Of a stretch of DNA of 64,000 bases, positions 38,601 to 46,915 are shown in pieces. This DNA comes from Roseibacillus sp. (GTDB taxonomy: Bacteria; Verrucomicrobiota; Verrucomicrobiia; Verrucomicrobiales; Akkermansiaceae). Numbering within the stretch: the stretch's first letter is position 1; each line of letters opens with the position of its first letter. The position numbers and the translations under genes were made by a program. The stretch is taken from NCBI GenBank assembly GCA_029242545.1, contig JAQWTV010000172.1:1-64000 (forward strand). The letters run 5' to 3'. The notes below the pieces were generated by a model, which did not search any database, was not told the DNA's origin, and saw nothing but the letters and a program-made list of their open reading frames with translations.

Positions 38601-38708
38601 GTCGGGCTCCACACTGCAGGCAGAGAAGCCAATCCCATGGACCTTGCCGCCTTCACTTCGGTCACCAGGGCCCTACTCAACCTGCATGAGACCATTACCC
38701 GATACTAA
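35694..38708 (+). CDS. PSCyt1-DUF1549-DUF1553 protein with inserted beta-sandwich-like module
   Basis: 1004 residues. Signal peptide (LTITALIFLGSLPGVTA), PSCyt1 with C35-FSC-H39 and MPPPESHRVL, DUF1549 with CSECH (C308-H312) then DHKFDP. A charged coiled segment (EKNTLEKELEVTGPQLEKDF) leads into an insert at about 420-560 (LFAYVWLNPKNPPRQIMLQF, SWEHRAWWGEDLIPYG, ATGKWVRIEVSAEKVGLPAG) that is clearly related to the insert in the 1025-residue homologue. DUF1553 occupies about 640-1000. Followed by DUF1501 after 18 or 27 bp. Confidence 0.92.
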   Translation: MRLTITALIFLGSLPGVTAPLSYNRDVRPILAENCFSCHGPDKNAREAKLRLDVRADALAAEAFVPGDPSKSEIIHRLHTKDPEEIMPPPESHRVLTSEQKKILSDWVNQGAEYEPHWAYIVPKRPDVPEMGASHPVDNFILAGMAEGSRKLSARADKDTLRKRISFDLTGLPASLHEIETLNAQSSIDHLLSSPHFGERMAVMWLDLARYADSHGYHSDKTWSVTPYRDYVIRAFNHNKPYDTFIVEQLAGDLLKKPTTEQYVATGFNRVNQVSEEGGIQDAEYIAKYYAERVRTTSVAFLGSTMGCSECHDHKFDPFTAKDFYSMEAFFSDIYEKGAYNGDGRYNPGADIKKYPGFKLDKWGPALDVPEPKNTDELTRIEAEKNTLEKELEVTGPQLEKDFLAWIKDLRGKISASTPKDLPILDDNELPLEGVQTVTENVHSGKVARRQTSSGLVQHIVNADSKPISLGDGEQLFAYVWLNPKNPPRQIMLQFNAENSWEHRAWWGEDLIPYGRGSNGPDHHRAGDLPATGKWVRIEVSAEKVGLPAGTKITQLAYTQHAGEVLWDLAGRTTSDAGAALAGIPENLRKQLLAAGNKKIDAELRGPLMDHFRTIAPSLQPVRDKIAKLDQQAKGSMGSTRMTLVTLSANPREIRILPRGDWMDRSGPVVEPALPGFLATDAQKLKPGQDRLTRLDLAQWIASKDNPLTARALVNRVWALFLGTGLSRDLQDLGNQGQWPTHPELLDWLAVEFMESDWNIKHLVKLILTSETYQQSSNASRDMTGSDPYNLLYSRQNSRRLPAEFIRDNALAVSGLLNPMIGGASARPYQPAGYYRELNFPKRTYKQHNDQSQYRRGVYMHWQRSFLHPMLVAFDAPPREECTASRETSNTPQQALNLLNDPTFVEAARVLAEKLTGDSRPFNERLEMGFQQLLQRKPHPEESKLLKELYDRQLKRYIQSPEEANALLKVGLHTAGREANPMDLAAFTSVTRALLNLHETITRY

Positions 38709-38735
38709 GACGGGGAATCTTCACCATTGTCAGTC

Positions 38736-40157
38736 ATGAACGAACAGCTCATCAATGCGATCAACCGGCGGACCTTTCTCAAGGGCTCATCCTACTCCGT
38801 TGGCAGTGCCGCCCTCGCCTATCTTCTGAGCCACGAGACCCAAGCTGCTTCCAAGTGGAAGGGCGTCCTCGATGAAAAACTGCACTTCGCACCAAAAGCC
38901 AAAAGGGTAATCCACCTCTGCATGGCAGGCGGCCCCTCCCATCTGGAAACCCTCGACCACAAGCCGGGGCTTGCCCGCCTCAACGGCAAACCGATGCCGG
39001 AATCCTTTACCAAGGGGCAACAACTTGCGCAGCTCCAGGGAAGTCGGAACAAGCTCAAATGCCTTGGGCCTCAGCATGAGTTCAAACCCTACGGAGAGTG
39101 TGGCAGACTCATGTCCTCTGCCTTCCCCCACATCGGATCCATTGCAGATGACATTGCGGTCATCAACTCGATGTCTACTGAGCAAATCAACCACGACCCC
39201 GCTCACACCTTCATGAACACCGGGTCGGTCATTCCTGGCCGGCCCTCGATGGGCTCCTGGCTTCTCTACGGACTCGGTGCAGACACGGACGAGCTTCCAG
39301 GCTTTGTAGTAATGACCTCCTCCGGTGGGGGACAGGATCAGCCCATCGCCGCCCGTCAGTGGCACAGTGGTTTTCTCCCCTCTCGATTCCAAGGTGTCAA
39401 ATTCAACTCCAAGGGTGATCCGGTTCACTATGTAAACAACCCCGCCGGGGTCTCACGGGACAACCAGGGAGACCTCCTGAATACCATCAACGGACTGAAT
39501 AACCTGCTGGGCCAGAGACAGAATGATCCTGAAATTGCCACCCGGATCGCCCAGTATGAAATGGCCTTCAAGATGCAGGCTTCCGTCCCGGACCTTGTCG
39601 ACGTGTCCAAGGAGCCTAAACATGTTTTCGACCTCTACGGGGCCAAGCCCGGGGACGGATCCTTCGCCTCCAACTGCCTCGTCGCCCGCCGCCTCGCCGA
39701 GCGTGGGGTTCGCTTTATCCAGCTCTATCACCGTGGATGGGATCACCATGGGAACGTCAAGGGAGCGATCAATACCGTAGCCGGCCACATCGATAAGGCC
39801 ACCGCGGCCCTTGTCAAGGACCTCAAGGAGCGGGGACTTCTGGAAGACACCCTCATCATCTGGGGAGGAGAGTTTGGACGCACCCCGATGGCGCAAGGTA
39901 GTGGGCGAGACCATCACATCCAGGCATTCTCGGTATGGATGGCCGGTGCCGGGATCAAGGGCGGTGCGAGCTGGGGAGAAACTGACGAACTTGGTTACGC
40001 GGTCGCCAAGGACCACGTCTCCGTTCATGATCTACACGCCACCATGTTGAAACAGCTTGGAATCAATCACGAACGGCTCACCTATCGGTTCCAGGGGCTC
40101 GACTTTCGCCTCACCGGGGTTGAAAAGGCGCGAGTCGTCGAGGAAGTGCTGGCCTGA
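38736..40157 (+). CDS. DUF1501 protein with Tat signal
   Basis: 473 residues from ATG 38736; a TTG three codons earlier (38727) has a better spaced GGGGA and is a real alternative. The twin-arginine motif NRRTFLKGSSYSVGSAALAY fits the consensus closely. GGPSHLETLDHKPG, NHDPAHTFMNTGS, FIQLYHRGWDHHG, IWGGEFGRTPMAQG, GRDHHIQAFSVWMAG and INHERLTYRFQGLDFRLTG are all present. Last gene of the four-pair block, convergent with the SMP-30 gene. Confidence 0.92.
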   Translation: MNEQLINAINRRTFLKGSSYSVGSAALAYLLSHETQAASKWKGVLDEKLHFAPKAKRVIHLCMAGGPSHLETLDHKPGLARLNGKPMPESFTKGQQLAQLQGSRNKLKCLGPQHEFKPYGECGRLMSSAFPHIGSIADDIAVINSMSTEQINHDPAHTFMNTGSVIPGRPSMGSWLLYGLGADTDELPGFVVMTSSGGGQDQPIAARQWHSGFLPSRFQGVKFNSKGDPVHYVNNPAGVSRDNQGDLLNTINGLNNLLGQRQNDPEIATRIAQYEMAFKMQASVPDLVDVSKEPKHVFDLYGAKPGDGSFASNCLVARRLAERGVRFIQLYHRGWDHHGNVKGAINTVAGHIDKATAALVKDLKERGLLEDTLIIWGGEFGRTPMAQGSGRDHHIQAFSVWMAGAGIKGGASWGETDELGYAVAKDHVSVHDLHATMLKQLGINHERLTYRFQGLDFRLTGVEKARVVEEVLA

Positions 40158-40326
40158 GGCACAACGCGCGCCATCGGATTATTCCGTGGGTGAAACCTTA
40201 AGCCGACTAGTTGTAGCAAGGACGACCACCCCTAACCTAACGGGAGTCACAATTGCGATGGTGATTCTCGCCATCGGGCCGGCCCGGCAGGGTATCGGCT
40301 ATCTAGTCAGGGAAGTCTTTCTGCTC

Positions 40327-41328
40327 CTACCAACCCGCGCCTTTTGTAAGAGTCTTAATTCGACAGACATGGAAATCGGCCGTCATATAGAGGGTCGACC
40401 CATCATCACCCCAGTTACAATTTGCGGTACGCTGACCAGTCAGAATATGTCCGAGGAGCTTCCCCTCGGGAGAAATCACAAGCACCCCGCCCGGACCAGT
40501 AGTCCAGATGATTCCGTCCTTATCGACCTTCATGCCATCGGGAGCTCCAGGATACTTTCGGGCCAACGTGGAGCAATCGAAGAGGACCTTCTGAGCGCCG
40601 AGGGTTCCATCTGCCTTGATATCCCATGAAAAGATATAGGGTTTCGGGCCGTGGGACTGGGCGACATAAAGCTTCTTCTCATCAGGCGAAAGAGCAATCC
40701 CGTTCGGTCGGTCACAATCCTTTGTCAGCAGGGTTACCCCTCCATCGGTTTCGATCCGATAAACTCCAAACCAGTCCGTTTCCCGACGAGGATCCTTTTC
40801 CCGACGGGGCAAGCCGTAGGGAGGATCGGTAAAGTAAATCGCACCGCTTGAATGGATGACGAGATCATTAGGGCTGTTGAAACGCTTCCCGTCGTAGCGA
40901 TCAGCAAGGGTGACCTTACCCCCTTCAGAAGTCAGCATTGCGACCCTCCGGTCGCCATGCTCACATGAGACGAGACGCCCCTTGGCGTCAAAAGAAAGTC
41001 CATTGGATCCGGGTTCAGGATACCCTGGAGTCACGCCCGTGTATCCTGAGGGCGTCATGAAGACGGAATGACCCTCTTTCCCCTCAGACCACTGATAGAT
41101 CGTGTTGGCAGGAACGTCGGACCAGAGAAGCCGGTTGTTTTTACTGTCCCAGACAGGCCCCTCAGACCAGACAAACCCGGACGCCAAGACCTCGATCTCG
41201 GCGTCCTTCGCAACAAGTTGGTCAAAGGCCGGATCATGCCGAACGACAGATCCGATCTTCGGGCGCTCCGCTCCGAGAAAGGAGGAGCTCAGGGCCATGA
41301 GGGCAAGAGGTAAGATATAATGTTTCAT
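40327..41328 (-). CDS. Secreted SMP-30/gluconolactonase-type protein
   Basis: 333 residues with signal peptide (MKHYILPLALMALSSSFLGA). Six-bladed propeller of the SMP-30/gluconolactonase/LRE family: SGFVWSEGPVWD carries the metal-binding Glu, SNGLSFDAKGRLVSCEHGDR, KRFNSPNDLVIHSSGAIYFT the Asn/Asp region and DRPNGIALSPDEKKLYV the second ligand. Predicted hydrolysis of aldonolactones in the periplasm, the step after sugar oxidation by the dehydrogenases encoded nearby. The gene is transcribed toward the DUF1501 gene. Confidence 0.92.
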   Translation of the reverse strand: MKHYILPLALMALSSSFLGAERPKIGSVVRHDPAFDQLVAKDAEIEVLASGFVWSEGPVWDSKNNRLLWSDVPANTIYQWSEGKEGHSVFMTPSGYTGVTPGYPEPGSNGLSFDAKGRLVSCEHGDRRVAMLTSEGGKVTLADRYDGKRFNSPNDLVIHSSGAIYFTDPPYGLPRREKDPRRETDWFGVYRIETDGGVTLLTKDCDRPNGIALSPDEKKLYVAQSHGPKPYIFSWDIKADGTLGAQKVLFDCSTLARKYPGAPDGMKVDKDGIIWTTGPGGVLVISPEGKLLGHILTGQRTANCNWGDDGSTLYMTADFHVCRIKTLTKGAGW

Positions 41329-41378
41329 AGTGTTGGGTAAAATTTCAGATCGATCCCGTTTCCCCGGGAACAGGTAGT

Positions 41379-41798
41379 CTAGTTGAACTTACGCTTTGGG
41401 AAAATTCCCCTCGGCGCCCGGAAGTATTGTGGCCAATCGACCCAGGTTGCTTCCGTAGTAAAAAACTCTCTCTCCACGATATACCAGCGGCCTCTCTTGT
41501 AGCGCAGAAGTACCCAGAGCACCTCATCCGCCTCCTCAATCCATTCCTCAAACATGGTTCCTGCATAATTGATCCTCTTACTATCCATAGTGAGTGGGAG
41601 GGCATCCACAAACGCCCAGTCTTTTTCCATCATGATATGGTTGATGCGAAACGTGACCCTCTGGTGTACAGCATCCTCTACCGGATCAGCTACCGCAGCC
41701 ATGATCTCGCGAAACTCCTTACTCTCTTTTCCCGGCACCATTGGCGCTGCATCGACTACGGAGATCAGTATGAGGAGACAAAATAAGTACCGCATCAT
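41379..41798 (-). CDS. Small secreted protein of unknown function
   Basis: 139 residues; two adjacent ATG codons (41798 and 41795) are both usable. Signal peptide MRYLFCLLILISVVDA, then a small alpha+beta domain with RVTFRINHIMMEKDWAFVDA and VLWVLLRYKRGRWYIVEREF, a pattern found in many small secreted bacterial hypothetical proteins I cannot name further. It lies upstream of the SMP-30 gene on the same strand (50 bp) and probably shares its transcript. Confidence 0.65.
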   Translation of the reverse strand: MMRYLFCLLILISVVDAAPMVPGKESKEFREIMAAVADPVEDAVHQRVTFRINHIMMEKDWAFVDALPLTMDSKRINYAGTMFEEWIEEADEVLWVLLRYKRGRWYIVEREFFTTEATWVDWPQYFRAPRGIFPKRKFN

Positions 41799-41967
41799 GG
41801 GAATTCGTATCTTTTCCCAACTCCTCCCGCAAGAACAGCATTCAGCGACATTATATCCCTGAACATGCCGAATTCCGTTCCGAGCAAAGCGCCTTACACA
41901 CCCACCCGGGCTCTTCTATTCAGACAAGGCTTGCAGACAGGCCCTGATTCTCCGTCAATTGCCGGCC

Positions 41968-43101
41968 ATGCAACTCAAAGTTTTCCGGTTTCTCGCCGGC
42001 CTTCTCTTTTTCTCCCAGATTCTCGCTCACGCAGGCACCACAAAAGTGTATCTCGGAACACAGGGCAGAGGGGACAGCAAGGGAATCTATCTCTGTGATC
42101 TTGATACCGAGACCGGGAAGCTCTCGCCACCAAGGCTGGCAGCCAATATTGCCGGGGCTGGCTTCCTCGCTCTCCACCCCAATGGGAAATACCTCTATTC
42201 AACCGCAAGAGGTAGTGAAAACCAGGTAGCGGCCTTTCAAATCGGGAAGGACTACATGCTCAACCCCATCAATCTTCAATCCTCGGAGGGCAGCGGACCA
42301 TGCCACGTTTCTGTGGACAGAACAGGGACATGCCTCATGGTCGCGAATTACGGAAGCGGCAGCGTGGCTGCCCTGAAAATCGATGAGGACGGATCTCTTG
42401 TAAAATCAGCATCGGCTCACCAGCACGAAGGATCCAGTGTCAACCTCAGGCGCCAGAAAGGGCCACACGCACACTCAATCTACCCTGGTCCTGATAATAA
42501 ATTCGCCTACTCGCCAGACCTCGGAATCGACCAGGTAGTCATTTACGGCCTGGATGCGGCCACCGCTACCCTCAAGAAAGTAGGCTCTGCTCGCACCAAA
42601 CCCGGTGCCGGACCGCGCCACATGAAATTCAGCAAGAACGGGCGGCATGCCTACGTCCTCACCGAATTGCACCTGACCGTCGCGGTATACGACCGGAACC
42701 CCGAAAGTGGACTTCTCGGCCATGCCAAACAGGAAGTCAGTTGCCTCCCTGCAAACGACAACTCCGAGGGAATGAGCTGCTCCGAGATCAGGGTGCACCC
42801 TAGTGGAAAATATCTTTATGCTGCCAACCGCGACGTCAAGGGGGAGCGCCGGGATTCCATCTCCGTGTTCAAGGTTCTTGAGGAAGGCCAGATCAAGAGA
42901 ATTCAGAACGTCCCGGCAAAGGTCGAGATTCCCCGGAATATCGGAGTAGACCCGGAGGGTCGCTGGCTGCTTGTTGCGGGACAAAAATCAGGCAATGTCC
43001 CCGTCTTCCAGATCAGGAGCGATGGCACATTGAAGGAGACCGATAACAAAGTGAACGTCGCCAATGCAATGTGTGTAGAGTTCCTGAACCCAGGGGATTA
43101 A
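41968..43101 (+). CDS. Exported lactonase-family beta-propeller (6-phosphogluconolactonase-like)
   Basis: 377 residues from ATG 41968 with signal peptide (FRFLAGLLFFSQILAHAG); an upstream TTG at 41959 is unlikely. Seven-bladed YbhE/Pgl-type propeller: KVYLGTQGRGDSKGIYLCDL, FLALHPNGKYLYSTARG, CHVSVDRTGTCLMVANYGSG, GPHAHSIYPGPDNKFAYSPD, GPRHMKFSKNGRHAYVLTE, SEIRVHPSGKYLYAANRD and PRNIGVDPEGRWLLVAGQ. The exported location argues against the cytosolic pentose phosphate step; it more likely opens lactones of oxidised sugars outside the cytoplasm. Confidence 0.9.
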   Translation: MQLKVFRFLAGLLFFSQILAHAGTTKVYLGTQGRGDSKGIYLCDLDTETGKLSPPRLAANIAGAGFLALHPNGKYLYSTARGSENQVAAFQIGKDYMLNPINLQSSEGSGPCHVSVDRTGTCLMVANYGSGSVAALKIDEDGSLVKSASAHQHEGSSVNLRRQKGPHAHSIYPGPDNKFAYSPDLGIDQVVIYGLDAATATLKKVGSARTKPGAGPRHMKFSKNGRHAYVLTELHLTVAVYDRNPESGLLGHAKQEVSCLPANDNSEGMSCSEIRVHPSGKYLYAANRDVKGERRDSISVFKVLEEGQIKRIQNVPAKVEIPRNIGVDPEGRWLLVAGQKSGNVPVFQIRSDGTLKETDNKVNVANAMCVEFLNPGD

Positions 43102-43304
43102 TTTCATTGTTAATGCTCCTTTGATTTTCTTGTTACAGAGGCATACCCGGGACAACCCCGCTTTTGTGTTTTTTCGGCACGACCGGTCAAGAAAACACCA
43201 AAGACAGGCATGGGGCCAGAGTCTACCTTGAAGCTGGAACGCAATTTGATCTCGCTGATCCAACCAAATACCGTCGCTCGAATACTGAATCGGAATCATT
43301 TCCC

Positions 43305-46300
43305 ATGAAACACACGCCTCTCATCCTTACCCTCGCGCTTGCGGTGGCCGCCTTTGCGGCCCCGCTGATTTCACCACGAGAAAACGCCCGCCGCCTCGAA
43401 GTCCTATTTTTTGGTGCTCCTACAAAGAACCACCCCGGACATGATCCCATCACTCGCTATCGCGTGCTGAAAAAGCACCTCGGCGATGATGGAATCAACC
43501 TGACCTACCTCGAGGAGCCCTCCGAGGCCCTCCACCCCCATACTTTGGCTCAATTTGATGCGGTCCTCATGTATGGCAACTGGGCACAGCGCGGGCCGAT
43601 GCCCGCGGAACAGGAAAAGGCCCTTGTGGATTTTGTCGAGAAAGGGGGCGGCTTTCTCCCCATCCACTCGGCCTCGGCCTGCTACGGGAAATCCGAGGCC
43701 TTCGTCAAACTCGTCGGGGGCGTCTTCAAGTCACACGGCGGCACTGAGTTTTCTCCCCGGACCACCAACGCCACTCACCAGATCACGAAGGGTTACGAAG
43801 GATTTACCGCCTGGGACGAAACTTATGTCCATGAACGCCATGGTTCCGATCGAACCATTCTTCAGGAGAGGGACGGAGAGCCATGGACATGGACCCGAAC
43901 CCAAGGCAGGGGCCGCGTCTTCTATACCGCTTCCGGGCACGACCACCGCGTCTGGGATCAACCCAACTTTCACGACCTTCTCAAGCGGGCAGTTTACTGG
44001 GCAGTGGGTGACGAAACTCGGGGCAAGCTTGCCGCCCTCAAACTACCAGAGTTTGAAATGATCGACGTCCGACTACCCGGCTATATCAAGCGCAAGTTGG
44101 TCACCAAGGTTCCCAAGCCCTTCTCCCCGGAGGAATCCATCAAGCTTGCTCAGGTCCCCCCGGGGTTTGAGTTATCCCTCTTCGCTTCCGAGCCTGAAAT
44201 CGTCAATCCGATTTACATTGCATGGGATCATAAGGGCCGGGCCTTCGTCGTGGAAACTATTGATTACCCGAACAACTTGCAGGCAGGAAATATCGGGAAT
44301 GATCGGATCAAGATCTGCGAGGATACTGACGGAGATGGGCGGGCTGACAAGTTCACCATCTTTGCCGATAAACTCTCAATCCCCACCACCATGGTCTTCG
44401 TAAATGATGGAGTCATCTGCACGAATGGTTCAGATGTTCTTTTTCTCAAGGACACCGACGGAGATGACGTTGCTGATGTTCGTGAGGTCCTCTTCACCGG
44501 TATTCGCACCGGGGATACCCACGCCGGAACCTCCAACTTCCGCTACGGGGTAGATAACTGGATCTGGGCGACTACTGGATATTCTGGCTTCGGAGGAGAA
44601 GTAGGTGGTCAAACTCATGGATTCGGCACCGGAGTATTTCGATTCAAGCCAGATGCGAGTGCGATGGAATTTCTCCAGAACACTACCAACAACACCTGGG
44701 GCCTGGGCTTCTCCGAGGAATTTGACATTCACGGCTCGACCGCGAACGCAAACCCAAGCTTTTACCTCACCTTTCCCCGAAGTCATTACGAGCAGGCCGG
44801 ACTCAGCCAACCACGTACTCCACGAGCAGACGATAACCCCCTCTTCTTTCCGAGCTCCACAGACATTCGTCAGGTCGATGCCCACAATCGCTATACTGCC
44901 GCTGCGGGACACGCCTTTTACACCTCCCGGCGGTTTCCCAAACGTTACTGGAACAACATCGCCTTCATCTGTGCGCCGACCGGAAAACTCGTTGGGCAGT
45001 GGACCCGCCACGCAAAGGGCGCTGGCTTTGAACTACAACAGCAACCCAACAACATTTATAATTCTGCTGATGCCTGGTCTGGACCGGTATGTGCCGAAGT
45101 TGGTCCAGACGGAGCACTCTGGATCTGTGACTGGTACAATGTCGTCATCCAGCACAACCCAACCCCTAACAAGGGCTCCTCAGGGTTGGACGCCAAACGG
45201 GGCAAGGGCAACGCCTACGTCACTCCACACCGGGATAAGCAGCACGGACGAATCTACAGGGTCTACCCCAAGGGCTCTCCCAATGATCGCTACAGGGCCG
45301 ATTTCGCCAGTAGTAACATGTTCTGGCGAATGGAGGCTCAACGAGCAGCCGTCGAAAAGGGCCAGGCCATCGACAGAGTGAGCAATATCCACGAGTTCTA
45401 TGCCAAGGCTGGCAATGGGTCCCTCGACCTCGAGACAATCAAGGCGGCTCTCTCCTCTAAAGATGCAGGTCTGAAGAGGGCCGCGCTCCGCAATGCGCCC
45501 CTCGATGACACCTTGGCCAAGATGTTCATCTCCGACGGGAAAATCACCATCAGAGAGCCAAGGGTCCTTCTGGATCTACTCCTCGCCTTTTCGAGCCTTG
45601 GAAACTCAGAGGCAATTGGGAGCGCTCTCGTAGAGCTTATCAGCACAGACTCGGCAGTCATCATGAATGACCCAGTCCTTCATGATGCCTTCCAGGTGGC
45701 AGCACGCCGGCACGGGGGATCCTTCGTTAAAAGTGCCCTCGACCGCATCAGACCAAAAGAAACCAAGGGCCCCAGAGATGTGCTCCACAATGGAGATATC
45801 GAAAAAATTCAAGGAGGTCAGCCTGAAGGCTGGAAACCACGCTTTCACGGTGGCTCCCAGAATGCAGTCTTCTCTGCTGTCAAGGAAGGGCGCAACGGGA
45901 GTATGTGCCTGAAGGTCACCAGCGACCAGAGCTCGGACTCAGGGTGGGCTGCTACGATCAAGGTGAAGCGCAATACCCGCTACCGCCTCGGAGGATGGAT
46001 CCGTACCGAAAACGTAAAAGGAAGCGGATCCATGTTCAATGTTCATGGAGTCGGACACCGGACCAAGGCCGCTCGCGGCACAACGGGCTGGACGGAGTAT
46101 TCTGTTGATTTTGACTCCGGCAGTGCGTCGGAAATTATCATTCATGCACTCTACGGAGGCTATGGGGGACAAACGGGCACGGCCTGGTATGACGATATCT
46201 ACCTGCAGGAGACCAGCGAGTCCGGATTGGGCGGCACGGTAATTTCCATTGCTTCTTACTTTGGAAAGAATGCTTCCGGAAATGCCAGGGCCGCTCTCAT

Positions 46301-46790
46301 CAGTCACCTCAGTGACCGGGCAGAAAAGGGCGACCAGTTTGCACGGGTGCTCCAGAAGAGTGTCGAGTCACAGGAAGGAGAGCAAACCCCGGAAACAGGC
46401 AAGGACCCTGAGTCCATTACGATCGTACTGAAGTCCGTAAGAGAGCAAATGCTCTTCGATAGGAAAGTCTTCGACGTTCCTTCCGGAAAACGAATAAGAC
46501 TACTTTTTGAAAATACCGATTCCATGCCCCATAACATCGTAATCGGAAAACCTGGCTCTCTAGAGAAAATGGGAACAGCAGCGGATCAAATGCTGGCAGA
46601 CCATCCTGCTGCGGTCAAACTGGGCTACGTCCCAGACATCCCCGAGGTCATTGCAGCAACCGGGCTCGTTTTCCCGGGAGAGACTGAAGCACTCGAATTC
46701 ACTTCTCCGGAACAACCCGGTCAATATGACTTCGTATGCACATTTCCTGGGCATTGGCGGATCATGAAGGGCGTCATGAGGGTAAAATAA
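43305..46790 (+). CDS. ThuA - propeller dehydrogenase - HEAT - CBM - cupredoxin fusion
   Basis: 1161 residues from ATG 43305, which directly opens a signal peptide (MKHTPLILTLALAVAAFAAP); the frame extends upstream to 43164 without one. Domains in order: ThuA-like (about 25-255, RRLEVLFFGAPTKNH, GGGFLPIHSASACYG, TWTRTQGRGRVFYTASGHD); a PVC-type soluble-dehydrogenase beta-propeller (about 290-690) with Ca-site-like DTDGDGRAD and DTDGDDVAD; HEAT-like helices (about 720-850); a beta-sandwich sugar-binding-type domain (about 855-1015); and a C-terminal cupredoxin with His1076 and Cys1145-x4-His1150-x3-Met1154, exactly the azurin spacing. No CxxCH. Predicted periplasmic sugar dehydrogenase passing electrons to its own type 1 copper. 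Confidence 0.9.
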   Translation: MKHTPLILTLALAVAAFAAPLISPRENARRLEVLFFGAPTKNHPGHDPITRYRVLKKHLGDDGINLTYLEEPSEALHPHTLAQFDAVLMYGNWAQRGPMPAEQEKALVDFVEKGGGFLPIHSASACYGKSEAFVKLVGGVFKSHGGTEFSPRTTNATHQITKGYEGFTAWDETYVHERHGSDRTILQERDGEPWTWTRTQGRGRVFYTASGHDHRVWDQPNFHDLLKRAVYWAVGDETRGKLAALKLPEFEMIDVRLPGYIKRKLVTKVPKPFSPEESIKLAQVPPGFELSLFASEPEIVNPIYIAWDHKGRAFVVETIDYPNNLQAGNIGNDRIKICEDTDGDGRADKFTIFADKLSIPTTMVFVNDGVICTNGSDVLFLKDTDGDDVADVREVLFTGIRTGDTHAGTSNFRYGVDNWIWATTGYSGFGGEVGGQTHGFGTGVFRFKPDASAMEFLQNTTNNTWGLGFSEEFDIHGSTANANPSFYLTFPRSHYEQAGLSQPRTPRADDNPLFFPSSTDIRQVDAHNRYTAAAGHAFYTSRRFPKRYWNNIAFICAPTGKLVGQWTRHAKGAGFELQQQPNNIYNSADAWSGPVCAEVGPDGALWICDWYNVVIQHNPTPNKGSSGLDAKRGKGNAYVTPHRDKQHGRIYRVYPKGSPNDRYRADFASSNMFWRMEAQRAAVEKGQAIDRVSNIHEFYAKAGNGSLDLETIKAALSSKDAGLKRAALRNAPLDDTLAKMFISDGKITIREPRVLLDLLLAFSSLGNSEAIGSALVELISTDSAVIMNDPVLHDAFQVAARRHGGSFVKSALDRIRPKETKGPRDVLHNGDIEKIQGGQPEGWKPRFHGGSQNAVFSAVKEGRNGSMCLKVTSDQSSDSGWAATIKVKRNTRYRLGGWIRTENVKGSGSMFNVHGVGHRTKAARGTTGWTEYSVDFDSGSASEIIIHALYGGYGGQTGTAWYDDIYLQETSESGLGGTVISIASYFGKNASGNARAALISHLSDRAEKGDQFARVLQKSVESQEGEQTPETGKDPESITIVLKSVREQMLFDRKVFDVPSGKRIRLLFENTDSMPHNIVIGKPGSLEKMGTAADQMLADHPAAVKLGYVPDIPEVIAATGLVFPGETEALEFTSPEQPGQYDFVCTFPGHWRIMKGVMRVK

Positions 46791-46845
46791 GGCCTCCCTT
46801 CCTCCTGTCTTGCTTCCGACTGTCTTACCTCGATAAGGGAAAAAT

Positions 46846-46872
46846 GGCCGAAGCCGACGCGGCTTAACGGCC
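46846..46872 (-). terminator. Hairpin with T run on the minus strand
   Basis: GGCCG-AAGCCG / CGGCTT-CGGCC arms pair with two extra bases in the stem and a 3-nt loop. The T-rich tail (ATTTTT) follows it on the minus strand, while on the plus strand, downstream of the ThuA-fusion gene, the stem is preceded by the A run. It could stop antisense reading leftward out of the ThuA gene, or serve as a T-less terminator for the plus-strand gene. Confidence 0.4.
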
Positions 46873-46915
46873 GGGTTGCAATCACGGCATTGATAGTGTG
46901 GTATCCGACTTGACC

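Noticed and set aside
40251-40276. CGATGG / CCATCG stem between the DUF1501 and SMP-30 genes
   Set aside because: The 6-bp stem has no T tract on either strand and such stems arise by chance; not called as a terminator.
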